Shown here: positions 1-7,928 of the stretch, one piece after another | Numbering within the stretch: the first letter of the stretch is position 1 | Layout of the letters: every line of letters starts with the position of its first letter | Assembly: GCA_003719395.1 (NCBI GenBank) | Contig: RHMC01000027.1 | Coordinates: 1 to 58,235 of the forward strand | Direction: 5' to 3' | DNA from: Streptomyces altiplanensis | GTDB taxonomy: Bacteria > Actinomycetota > Actinomycetes > Streptomycetales > Streptomycetaceae | Length of the DNA: 58,235 nucleotides | Notes under the pieces: generated by a model | Databases searched by the model: none | What the model saw: only the letters and a program-made list of their open reading frames with translations | What the model was told of the DNA's origin: nothing | Position numbers and translations under genes: made by a program

Positions 1-2
1 GC

Positions 3-122
3 CGCCCGGCCGGACCGCTCCCCCACCCCCGCCCCCACGACGGCACCGAACCCGCGCCGGGTCCGCTCTACCGGCCCGCCGCCGGAGAACCCTGGCACGC
101 ACCCGCAGGAGACCGACGTTGA
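3..122 (+). CDS. C-terminal end of an upstream gene (partial)
   Basis: An open frame enters from the left edge and ends at a TGA at 120-122. That TGA overlaps the TTG start of the next gene at 119-121. The visible tail is about 39 residues, rich in Pro, His, Gly and Ala and ending in DRR. It carries no recognisable domain, so no function can be given. The TTGA overlap is typical of translationally coupled Streptomyces operons and suggests this gene is co-transcribed with the NuoF-like gene. Only the end is in view, so frame choice rests on the overlap and on the frame having no other stop. Confidence 0.4.
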   Translation, partial: RPAGPLPHPRPHDGTEPAPGPLYRPAAGEPWHAPAGDRR

Positions 123-1698
123 ACGTCCCCCTTCCCGACGTCCCCGAGGTACGCGTGGTCGGCCTTCCCCAGCTGACGGCCGGCTTCGACCTGGTCGAGC
201 GCCTCGACCTCGGTATGCACCTGAAAGTGCACGGCCCCCTGGAACCGATGGCCGGAGAACGCCTGGCCGAACTCGCCGACCACATCTCGCTGCGCGGCCG
301 CGGCGGCGCCGGCTTCCCCTTCGGCAGGAAACTGCGGGCGGTCGCGCAGGCCTCCATCCGGCGCGGCGTGCGGCCCGTGGTCGTCATCAACGGCAGCGAG
401 GGCGAGCCCGCCTGCCGCAAGGACACCGTCCTGCTCAATCGCGCCCCGCACCTCGCGCTCGACGGCGCCCTGCTCGCGGCCGAGGCACTCGGCGCCCGCA
501 CCCTGGTCGTCGGCGTCACCCGCAACTCGACCGAGGCATCCGTCCGCGCCGCCTTCGCCGAACGCGGCCTGTCCGACCGGCGTGGTCAGCTGCTGCGCGC
601 GCGGATCCGTACGCACCCCCGAGCGCATGGTCTCCGGCGAGGCGTCCTCCCTCATCCGCGCCGCGAACGGCGGCCCGGCCCTGCCGCCCGGCCGCCGCGA
701 GCGCGCCTCCGAGACAGGGGTGGGGGGCGCTCCCACCCTGCTGTCCAACACGGAGACCTTCGCGCAGCTCGCCGTCGCCGCCCGCACCGGTGCCCGCCGC
801 TACGGCCACACCGGCCTGGTGGACGAGCCGGGCACCGTCATGCTCACCCTTTCCGGCGCGGTCTCGCGCCCCATGGTGGTCGAGGTGCCCACCGGAGTGC
901 CGCTGCGTTACGTCCTCCAGATGGCCGGCGCCCCGCCGCTGCCCCAGGGCGTGCTGACGGGCGGTTACCACGGCAACTGGATCGACGCGGTCGCCGCGCA
1001 CGACGCCGTGATCTCCCGCGAGTCCCTCGCCTCCCTCGGCGGCGCGCTCGGCGCGGGCGCGATCCTCCCGATCGGCCCGGAGACCTGCCCGCTGGGCGAG
1101 TCGCTGCGCGTCACCGAACTGGCTGGCGGCGGAGACGGCGGGCCAGTGCGGCCCCTGCCGGCTGGGACTGCCCGCCGCCGCCGGCGGCCTCTCCGACGTA
1201 CTCAACGGCGGCGGGCAGGCCGCACTGGAGGCCCTGCGCGAAGTGACGCGGGCCGTGAAGGGCCGGGGCGCGTGCAAGCACCCCGACGGTTCGGTGCGCT
1301 TCTTCGTCTCCACCCTCAACGCCTTCACCGACGACCTGGCGGCGCACGTCCTGGGCGGCGGCTGCGGCCGGGAGACGCTGGGCGTACTGCCGCTGCCGGG
1401 CCCCGGTCACGAGGAGGAGGGCCTCCCGAGCGGCGAGAAGTTCGCGGTGGACTGGACGCTGTGCAAGGGCCACGGGCTGTGCGCCGACATCGTCCCGGAG
1501 CTGATCCGGCTCGGCCCCGACGGCTATCCGACCCTCGCGGACGCGTCGGTTCCGGTGCACCTCCAGGGGGCCGCCCAGCGCGCCGTGCGCCGCTGCCCCG
1601 CGCTGGCGCTGCGCATCGCGCGGGAGGCCCCCGAACGGCCGGGGCGGCCCGCACTGCCGGGTGGCGGCAGAAAGGCCCTGGGCAGCGGCCGGGGCTGA
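119..1698 (+). CDS. NuoF-like (complex I 51-kDa family) iron-sulfur oxidoreductase fused to a small ferredoxin, frameshifted twice
   Basis: The reading needs three frames. Frame 1 (119 to about 600) holds the FMN/NADH-type segments GRGGAGFPFGR and INGSEGEP-CRKD. Frame 2 (about 600-1117) holds PTLLSNTETF and an SLBB-like region. Frame 3 (about 1120-1698) holds GQCGPCRLG, which resembles the cluster-N3 site of NuoF but with two rather than three closely spaced Cys. It then ends in a ferredoxin-like tail (CKGHGLC and a later CP) that could bind a 3Fe-4S or 4Fe-4S cluster. Both shifts look like one extra base, one in a GC repeat near 595-603 and one near 1118. The start is TTG at 119 behind AGGAG at 107-111. 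A role in electron transfer from a reduced nucleotide is inferred from family. Partner and substrate are unknown. No other complex I subunit is visible nearby. Confidence 0.75.
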
Positions 1699-1720
1699 GC
1701 CGGCCGGCCCACCGGAAAGA

Positions 1721-1759
1721 GAAGATCCCGCCCGGTCGATTCGACCGGACGGGATCTTC
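1721..1759. terminator. Bidirectional terminator hairpin
   Basis: Near-perfect inverted repeat. The outer arms are gaagatcccg and cgggatcttc and the inner arms ccggtcga and tcgaccgg. It lies between the plus-strand NuoF-like gene and the minus-strand tRNA-Ala, so it can end both transcripts. Confidence 0.8.
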
Positions 1760-1765
1760 TTCCTG

Positions 1766-1838
1766 TGGAGCTAAGGAGAATTGAACTCCTGACCTCCTGC
1801 ATGCCATGCAGGCGCTCTACCAACTGAGCTATAGCCCC
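1766..1838 (-). tRNA. tRNA-Ala (anticodon GGC), copy 1
   Basis: The minus strand folds into a complete 73-nt cloverleaf. The acceptor arms GGGGCTA and TAGCTCC include the G3:U70 wobble pair that identifies alanine tRNAs. The anticodon stem CCTGC/GCAGG carries the loop ATGGCAT with anticodon GGC, and the T arm is AGGAG-TTCAATT-CTCCT. The 3' CCA is not encoded. The sequence is identical to copy 2 at 2834-2906. Confidence 0.97.
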
Positions 1839-1880
1839 GTGCGTTCTGCCGCTTTCCGGGCTTCCCCGGCGGCTCCGCCA

Positions 1881-1909
1881 ACATTACCGGTCCCCCGGCG
1901 CTCCACCAA
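1881..1909 (-). promoter_or_regulatory. Likely promoter of tRNA-Ala copy 1
   Basis: On the minus strand a -35 TTGGTG (1909-1904) and a -10 TAATGT (1886-1881) are separated by 17 bp. The predicted transcript start lies about 36 nt ahead of the tRNA 5' end. This is a motif match only. Confidence 0.55.
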
Positions 1910-1957
1910 ATCCTTTGCCCACGCGCCCGTTCCGTCCCTATATGCCCGACTCTGCGC

Positions 1958-2194
1958 TCATGCTGTGGCGAAGGAGTAGAAACGCTTGAGCGTGCAGTGC
2001 TCGTCGAGCAGCCGACCGTAGATCGGCTCACCCTCGAGTTCGCGGTACGTCTCGATGGGGTCGCCTTTTATGATCAGCGCCCGGGCGCATTCCTCGCACC
2101 AGTACTGGTAGTCGGCGTTGACCGGTTCCATGTCCCTGACGATGGGCGTGCCACTGCCGCACCAGTCGCATTTCCGCCTGTGTGCGCCCATCAC
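1958..2194 (-). CDS. Small zinc-ribbon-like protein (78 aa), function unknown
   Basis: The 78-residue product has two CxxC knuckles, CDWC near residue 10 and CEEC near residue 34, spaced as in a zinc ribbon. A charged C-terminal half without transmembrane segments follows. The start is GTG at 2194, directly after the TGA of the upstream mini-gene (TGAGTGATG). The next codon, ATG, is an alternative start. The two mini-genes are therefore coupled and lie between duplicated tRNA-Ala genes. I do not recognise a characterised family. A nucleic-acid-binding or metal-binding role is only suggested by the cysteines. Confidence 0.7.
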   Translation of the reverse strand: MMGAHRRKCDWCGSGTPIVRDMEPVNADYQYWCEECARALIIKGDPIETYRELEGEPIYGRLLDEHCTLKRFYSFATA

Positions 2195-2293
2195 TCAGTT
2201 CCAGCTGTGGCGGCAGGCCGTGCACACGTACGCGATACCTCCGTTGTCGCTGCCGGGCAGAGCACGGACCGCATCGAGGATGCTCACGGGCAT
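2195..2293 (-). CDS. Micro-protein (32 aa) with a CxxC knuckle, coupled to the downstream zinc-ribbon gene
   Basis: A 33-codon frame starts at ATG 2293 behind a strong Shine-Dalgarno (ggggaggg, about 8 nt away). It ends in VCTACRHSWN and a TGA that abuts the GTG of the next gene. A single CxxC plus His near the C terminus could form half of a zinc site. The frame continues upstream without a stop, but that part has no ribosome site and an unlikely composition, so the short form is preferred. Function is unknown. Similar short genes with the CTACxHxW ending occur in Streptomyces, by my recollection. Confidence 0.55.
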   Translation of the reverse strand: MPVSILDAVRALPGSDNGGIAYVCTACRHSWN

Positions 2294-2787
2294 CGCGCTC
2301 TCCCTCCCCGTCAGACCGTCGTCCCCCTCCGGCCGTCCGATTCTGCCATGGCTCCGCAAGGGGGTCAGTGACGTGGGCGCAGGAGGCCCGCCGCAGCGCC
2401 GAAGACCGACGCGGCAGCCGGCGCAGGGGCGCATACCCACAGCGCATCGGCGTATGCATGCGTTCCGGCTCATCCAGCCGGTTCAGGAAGAGAGTGCCGA
2501 ATGCCGCTGCGCCGGGCAACTGGCCGGGCTGTGTGGCGGTGACGAGCAGCCCCCTGGCATCCGGCGCCGGACGCGCCGGGTCCGGCGCGGGGTGGCCGGG
2601 GGCGGTTGTCAGGGGCAGGTTCCTTACCGGATACGGGACTTGCCGGCGGGGCCGTCGTCATGGCGCCGAGCCTGGCGCCGGTGCCGCTGCCCTCGACGGA
2701 ACGCCGGAACGCCGCATCGTCACCCACGCCCCCGACGGTGAAGAGAGCCTGCGGCGGATGGAACCCTCTCAACCGGCACAACAAGAA
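2294..2787. other. Intergenic stretch without a gene
   Basis: About 490 bp between the mini-gene pair and the terminator of tRNA-Ala copy 2. Open frames run through it in several phases, but they lack ribosome sites, Streptomyces-like codon use or recognisable products. It should hold the promoter of the mini-genes. I see no clear -35/-10 pair, repeat or RNA structure. Confidence 0.5.
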
Positions 2788-2820
2788 ATCCCGGTCCCTC
2801 CTGAAGGAGGAACCGGGATC
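2788..2820 (-). terminator. Terminator of tRNA-Ala copy 2
   Basis: Hairpin with arms atcccggt and accgggat enclosing a second short stem (ctcc/ggag) around a TGAA loop. It lies 13 nt past the tRNA 3' end on the minus strand. Confidence 0.75.
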
Positions 2821-2833
2821 CTGACTGCGGTTG

Positions 2834-2906
2834 TGGAGCTAAGGAGAATTGAACTCCTGACCTCCTGCATGCCATGCAGGCGCTCTACCAACTGAGCTAT
2901 AGCCCC
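2834..2906 (-). tRNA. tRNA-Ala (anticodon GGC), copy 2
   Basis: Base-for-base identical to copy 1 over all 73 nt, with the same G3:U70 pair and GGC anticodon loop. The flanks differ, so the duplication is confined to the tRNA itself. CCA is not encoded. Confidence 0.97.
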
Positions 2907-2941
2907 GCTGTTCTCCGCGCTGTGCGCTGCGAACAAGAAGA

Positions 2942-2971
2942 ACTTTAGCCTGCGACCTGCCGGAAAGTGAA
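2942..2971 (-). promoter_or_regulatory. Likely promoter of tRNA-Ala copy 2
   Basis: Minus strand: -35 TTCACT (2971-2966) and -10 TAAAGT (2947-2942) with an 18-bp spacer, about 30 nt upstream of the mature tRNA 5' end. Motif match only. Confidence 0.45.
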
Positions 2972-2976
2972 ATCCG

Positions 2977-3638
2977 TCAGTCGTCGTCGCCGAGCACCGG
3001 TTCCGGGAGCGTCCCGGCGTTGTGCTCCGTCAGCCGCCAGCCGCGGGCGCCCTCGCCCAGCACCGACCAGCAGCAGTTGGAGAGCCCGCCGAGGCCCTCC
3101 CAGTGGTACGACTCCAGACCCAGGAGCCGCCCGATGGTGGTGCGGATGGTGCCGCCGTGGCTGACCACGACGAGCGTGCCGTTGTCGGGCAGCTTGTCGG
3201 CGTGCGCGAGGACGACGGGAGCCGCCCGGTCGGCGACCTCGGTCTCCAGCTCGCCGCCGCCGCGCCGCACCGGCTCGCCGCGCTTCCACGCCGCGTACTG
3301 CTCGCCGAACCGCCCGATGATCTCTTCGTGCGTCAGGCCCTGCCAGGCACCCGCGTACGTCTCGCGCAGTCCCGCGTCGTACGTCACGTCGAGGCCGGTC
3401 AGGGCCGACAGCTCACCGGCCGTGGCCGCCGCCCGCTTGAGGTCGGACGCGATCATCGCGTCGGCTTCAGGGAGGCGAGCAGCCTCGCGGCCCGGCGCGC
3501 CTGGGCGACGCCGGTCTCGGTCAGCTCGATGTCCGTGCTGCCCTGGAAGCGGCGCTCCAGGTTCCAGGAGGTCTGGCCGTGTCGCCACAGGATGATCCTG
3601 CGGCCCCGGCTCCGCTTGCCGGTGTCGCTGGCGTTCAG
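2977..3638 (-). CDS. Histidine phosphatase (phosphoglycerate mutase family), one frameshift
   Basis: About 220 residues. The N-terminal frame carries the [10 protein letters not shown] signature with the phosphorylated His. The rest, including the second catalytic His in [11 protein letters not shown], lies in another frame. Restoring one base near 3463-3466 joins them as [18 protein letters not shown]. The gene overlaps the end of rsfS in the sequence CTGA. The only overlapping start is a rare CTG, where an ATGA overlap would be expected. It is last in the nadD-LCP-rsfS-phosphatase operon. The substrate cannot be read from sequence; many members are general phosphatases rather than glycolytic mutases. 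Confidence 0.85.
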
Positions 3639-4072
3639 CTCAGGTCTCCGTCCACTTCGCCGGCCGCATGCAGCTTCGCGTGCTCTTCGGCCAGGCCGCG
3701 GGTCTTGACGGCGTCCTCGGGCAGGGCGATCTCGGGGCAGTCCTTCCAGAGGCGCTCCAGCGCGTAGAAGACACGCTCCTCGCTGTGCTGGACGTGGACG
3801 ACGATGTCGACGTAGTCGAGAAGCACCCAGCGGGCCTCGCGGTCGCCCTCGCGACGCACGGGCTTGGCGCCGAGGTCCTTGTTCAGCCGCTCCTCGATCT
3901 CGTCGACGATCGACTTGACCTGGCGGTCGTTGGGCGCCGAGGCGACCAGGAAGGCGTCAGTGATGGAGAGCACATCGCTGACGTCGTACGCGATGATGTC
4001 GTGCGCGAGCCGGTCTGCGGCCGCCTGAGCGGCGGCGTTGATGAGCTCGATGGAACGGTCAGTGGCGGTCAC
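3635..4072 (-). CDS. rsfS: Ribosome silencing factor RsfS
   Basis: 145 residues covering the whole RsfS/Iojap family, including the typical core [12 protein letters not shown] and an LERLWKD segment. Family members bind ribosomal protein L14 and block joining of the ribosomal subunits when nutrients are scarce. The start is GTG 4072. It lies 68 bp downstream of the LCP gene and overlaps the start of the phosphatase gene, in the usual nadD-LCP-rsfS order of actinobacteria. The frame is intact. Confidence 0.95.
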   Translation of the reverse strand: MTATDRSIELINAAAQAAADRLAHDIIAYDVSDVLSITDAFLVASAPNDRQVKSIVDEIEERLNKDLGAKPVRREGDREARWVLLDYVDIVVHVQHSEERVFYALERLWKDCPEIALPEDAVKTRGLAEEHAKLHAAGEVDGDLS

Positions 4073-4140
4073 AAGCAGGCTTTCGTCGGCGGTCAGAGAT
4101 ACCCCCAGGGTCTCACGGACCGCCGACAGCGCCGACGGGA

Positions 4141-5759
4141 TTACTCCACCTCGAAATCCTGGCCCAGTACGACCGTCACGTCGGCGTTCGCGGCCGCCTT
4201 GCCCTTGCGCACCGCGCCCGCCGGCAGACCCAGCGTCTTCGCCACCTCTTCCGCCGTCGCCCTCTTCGCCGCGTCGCCGTAGCTGACCTGCGACGACGTG
4301 ACCACGGAGGCGGCCCTGCCGGCGTCCACGAACGCGTATCCGCCGTTGACCAGGTCAATCCTCGCGGTCTCGGTGGCGCCGGTGGTCCCCTGGGCGTTCC
4401 TGACGCCGACCCGTACGGCCGCGCCCTGCTCCGGGCTGCTGACCGAGCCGCCGAGAATGTCCTTCACCACACTCTCGGCGTCGGAGTCACTCAGCGTGCC
4501 GTCGGGCTGGACCGGCAGCTGCGCCGTCCGGTGGTCGCCGGCCTTGGCGTGTCCGGCGAGCTTGGCGAGCGAGGCGCCCAGGTCCTTCTCCGGCAGCGAG
4601 GGGTCGAGGATCTGCGCCAGCGAGCGCACGGTGGTGGTCGCGGCCTGCGGGTCGTCCGAGATCTTCTTCAGTACGCCCTGCATGACCTGCCCGAAGCGCC
4701 GGAGCTGCTCGGCCTCGGCCTCACCGGGCGCGCGGTAGGTGGCGTACGCGACGGCCATGCGGCCGCTCAGCGTCTGCCCCTTGCCCTGCCGCACCACGGG
4801 TGACGCGCCCTTCTTGGAGTCGGGCACATCGGTGTCGGTGTCGACCTCCACGTTGCCGACCAGCTCGACGAGGTTCTCCAGGTACGGGGTGTCGAGCCGC
4901 CAGGAGCCGCCGATCTTCGTCCCCAGTACGGAACCGAGCGCCTCGCGCGTGCCCGCCGAACCGTCGTCGTCGACGGACTTGCCGAGCGTGGTCGTGGTGC
5001 CGTCGTCGCTCGCCACGGCGAGCGAGTTGGGGAGCAGGACGGTGGTGCCCTGTTCCGTGGTGACGTTGTCCACGAGCAGCGCGGTGGAGGTGGCGCCCTC
5101 CCTGGTGTGCAGGTGCACCACGATCACGTCGCGCTTCTGCGGGCGCCCGCCGCGGCGGGCGGAGTGTCCTCCTTGCCGGAGAGGCCGGGCAGCATTCCCG
5201 CGTACCAGAGGTAGCCGACGCCGCCCGCGACCACCAGCGCCACCGCGGCGACCAGGGCGACGACGCGGTTGCGGCCGCGGCGCCTGGCCTCCTCGCGGCG
5301 CTCGGTGCGGCTCTCGGTGAACTTCAGCCAGTCGATGACGTCTTCGGAGTTCTCGTCCGGCTCCTCGACGAAGGAGAACTGCTCGGTCGCGTACTCGGGC
5401 GTGGGGCGGCGCTGCTGGGGCACGGAAGCGACCTGGGGCTCCGGCTCCGGGTCCGGCACATGAGCGGGCTCAGGGACGGGCGCGGGATCGGATGCGGGTG
5501 CGGCCTGCTGCGGGATCCACTGCTGAGCGGTGTCGACGTACCCGTACTGCTGCTGTTCCTGCTGCTGGGCGTACGGGTCGTACGGCGGCTGCTGCGCGTA
5601 CGGGTCGTAGCCGTAACCCTGCTGCTGCTGCGCGTCGTACTGCTGTGTCTGCTGCTGCGCCTGCTGGTACACCGGCTGCCCGTACGCGTCGTAGCCGATG
5701 ATCTCCGGCTGCTGGGCATACGGGTCGTACGGGTCGTACGGGTGCTGTCGGTCGTTCAC
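4141..5759 (-). CDS. pdtA: LytR-CpsA-Psr (LCP) family wall-polymer ligase, one frameshift
   Basis: The N-terminal frame (start GTG 5759, ggagag upstream) encodes about 130 cytoplasmic residues rich in Gln, Tyr, Pro and Asp with DPYAQQ-type repeats. An Arg-rich stretch and one transmembrane helix (VVALVAAVALVVAGGVGYLW) follow. The second frame carries the extracellular LCP domain and a LytR_C-like domain near the C terminus. A missing base near 5140 joins them (AAGA-R-QKRDVIVVHLH). LCP enzymes move teichoic-acid-like polymers from lipid carriers to peptidoglycan. By position between nadD and rsfS this corresponds to the S. coelicolor protein I recall as PdtA, a polydiglycosylphosphate transferase linked to sporulation. 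The symbol rests on synteny. The glycopolymer genes at 13-24 kb are plausible partners. Confidence 0.85.
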
Positions 5760-5811
5760 CGGTGGCCCTCTCCCTGCTTGTCTGTGCTCCCCGTACGGCC
5801 GGGCCGTCCGC

Positions 5812-6425
5812 TCAACGGCGGTACAGCTCGCGCTTGTCGATGTAACGGACCACACCGTCCGGAACGAGATACCAGACAGGCTCACCCGCCGCGACCCTCG
5901 CCCGGCAGTCGGTCGACGAGATCGCCAGGGCCGGCACCTCCACCAGGGAGACGCCCCCCTTGGGCAGGCCGTCGTCCGTCAGGTCGTGACCGGGCCTGGT
6001 CACACCGATGAAGTGGGAGAGCGAGAACAGCTCCTCCGCGTCCCGCCAGGTGAGGATCTGGGCGAGCGCGTCGCGCCGGTGATGAAGAAGAGGTCCGAGT
6101 CGCTGTTCAGCTCACGCAGGTCCCGCAGCGTGTCGATGGTGTAGGTCGGGCCGCCACGGTCGATGTCGATCCGGCTCACCGAGAACTGCGGGTTGGACGC
6201 GGTCGCGATGACCGTCATCAAATAGCGGTCCTCGGCCGGGGAGACCTGCTTGTGGCTCTTCTGCCACGGCTGCCCGGTCGGCACGAACACCACCTCGTCG
6301 AGGTGGAACTGGGCGGCCACCTCACTGGCGGCCACCAGGTGCCCATGGTGAATCGGATCGAACGTCCCGCCCATCACGCCGAGTCGGCGCTTGCCCGGAC
6401 CGCTCGGCACTTGCTGCTCTCCCAT
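5812..6425 (-). CDS. nadD: Nicotinate-nucleotide adenylyltransferase, one frameshift
   Basis: Catalyses NaMN plus ATP to deaminoNAD in NAD biosynthesis. The first frame (ATG 6425) has the nucleotidyltransferase signature [12 protein letters not shown]. The second frame has the C-terminal substrate site [14 protein letters not shown]. One base is missing near 6073-6077; restoring it gives [20 protein letters not shown], the normal family sequence. NadD is normally essential, so the break is probably a sequencing indel. It is first of the operon nadD, LCP, rsfS, phosphatase. Confidence 0.92.
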
Positions 6426-6463
6426 GCGTGCAGAGCCTACTGGCCCCCTGCCGCGGCCCCGAC

Positions 6464-6631
6464 TCAGCGGTCCCGGTTGAAGCGAGTGGTGATCCACAGC
6501 AGGAGCATGAGCGCGAGGAACGCGCCGACGCCGGTGACGTAGGGGCTGAGGGACGCGTGGTTCCCGCCGTGCTCGCCGCCTTCACCGGAGGCGAGGGTCA
6601 CGAGGGAGGCGGCGGTGCTGTGGAGGCTCAT
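6464..6631 (-). CDS. 55-residue membrane peptide upstream of nadD
   Basis: A 56-codon frame (ATG 6631 to TGA 6464). The N terminus is hydrophilic with Gly and His ([10 protein letters not shown]). One transmembrane helix ([18 protein letters not shown]) follows, ending FNRDR. Codon third positions are strongly G/C. The spacing of 38 bp to nadD suggests co-transcription. The ribosome site is weak. I recognise it only as a short conserved hypothetical at this position in Streptomyces; no function can be assigned. Confidence 0.75.
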   Translation of the reverse strand: MSLHSTAASLVTLASGEGGEHGGNHASLSPYVTGVGAFLALMLLLWITTRFNRDR

Positions 6632-6830
6632 CTTCGGCAGGACCTATCGGGAGTCGGGAGTCGGAGGGGAGACTTCACGAACATCGTATGCGGGCGGCCC
6701 GGGCACGCTCACGCCGACTCGGTCGTTCACGCAATGACCGGCTCCGGGAACCGGCCGAGCGCGGCGCACGTGAGCACATACGCTGGGGCCGTCCGGGGGA
6801 CGGGAAACACTCGTAGACAGGGGGCCATCC

Positions 6831-7877
6831 ATGACCGACGGCAATCACGAGAACGTACCGAGCCGCAACCGCCGGCGCTTCCCGGACATCTCGTCCAGGG
6901 CGTACGAACACCCGGCGGACCGCTCGGCCCTGGTGGCCCTGCGCAAGCTCACCGGCTTCGACACGGTGTTCAAGGCACTCAGCGGACTCCTTCCCGAGCG
7001 CAGCCTGCGGCTGCTCTTCCTCTCCGACTCGGTGCGGGTGAGCGAGGCCCAGTTCGCGCATCTGCACACGATGCTGCTGGACGCCTGTTACATCCTGGAC
7101 CTCAAGAAGGTCCCTCCGATGTACGTCACGCAGGACCCGAAGCCCAATGCCATGTGCATCGGCCTCGACGAGCCGATCATCGTGGTCACCACGGGCCTGG
7201 TCGAGCTGCTCGACGAGGAGGAGATGCGGGCGGTCGTCGGCCACGAGGTGGGCCACGCACTGTCCGGGCACTCCGTCTACCGGACGATCCTGCTGTTCCT
7301 CACGAACCTGGCGCTCAAGGTCGCCTGGATCCCGCTCGGCAACATCGCGATCATGGCGATCGTGACGGCGCTGCGCGAGTGGTTCCGCAAGTCGGAGCTC
7401 TCCGCCGACCGGGCCGGCCTGCTGGTCGGCCAGGACCTCCGGGCGTCGATGCGCGGCCTGATGAAGATCGCCGGTGGCAACCACCTGCACGAGATGAACG
7501 TGGACGCGTTCCTGGAGCAGGCCGAGGAGTACGAAGCGGGAGGCGATCTGCGCGACTCCGTGCTGAAGATCCTCAACGTCCTGCCGCGCTCGCACCCGTT
7601 CACCACGGTGCGGGCCGCCGAGCTGAAGAAGTGGGCCGAGAGCCGCGACCACCAGCGGATCATGGACGGCCACTACCCGAAGCGCGACGAGGACGGCGAC
7701 ACGTCCGTCACGGACTCCTTCCGGGAGTCCGCCTCCCACTACGCCGACACGGTGCGCACCAGCAAGGACCCGCTGATGAAGCTCGTGGGCGACATCGCGG
7801 GCGGTGCGGGGGACCTGGGCGGCAAGCTGCGGGACAAGTTCAACGGCGGAGGCAAGTCGAGCCCGTCCGACGGCTGA
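6831..7877 (+). CDS. M48-family membrane zinc metalloprotease
   Basis: 348 residues. The zinc-binding helix HEVGH is at residues 138-142, followed by a long hydrophobic segment (about 151-181) and a conserved ELSADRAG that supplies the third ligand. This layout matches M48 proteases such as HtpX-like enzymes, though the N-terminal transmembrane pair of HtpX is absent. The C terminus is polar and Gly/Asp rich. The likely role is cleavage of membrane-associated proteins; the substrate is unknown. It is one of few plus-strand genes and is divergent from the nadD operon, with about 200 bp between them. Confidence 0.88.
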   Translation: MTDGNHENVPSRNRRRFPDISSRAYEHPADRSALVALRKLTGFDTVFKALSGLLPERSLRLLFLSDSVRVSEAQFAHLHTMLLDACYILDLKKVPPMYVTQDPKPNAMCIGLDEPIIVVTTGLVELLDEEEMRAVVGHEVGHALSGHSVYRTILLFLTNLALKVAWIPLGNIAIMAIVTALREWFRKSELSADRAGLLVGQDLRASMRGLMKIAGGNHLHEMNVDAFLEQAEEYEAGGDLRDSVLKILNVLPRSHPFTTVRAAELKKWAESRDHQRIMDGHYPKRDEDGDTSVTDSFRESASHYADTVRTSKDPLMKLVGDIAGGAGDLGGKLRDKFNGGGKSSPSDG

Positions 7878-7928
7878 GCACCGGATCAGGGTCCGGGGTC
7901 CAGACCCGGGTCCGGGCGGCGCCCCGGA

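Noticed and set aside
1766..2906. tRNA-Ala pair considered as att sites of a genomic island
   Set aside because: The whole tRNA is duplicated with own promoter and terminator, no integrase lies between or beside, and the interval is only 1 kb.
7878..7928. Terminator between the M48 protease and the 7929 gene
   Set aside because: The GC-rich repeats (ggtccgggg, gacccgggt) can pair in several short ways but give no single clean hairpin.
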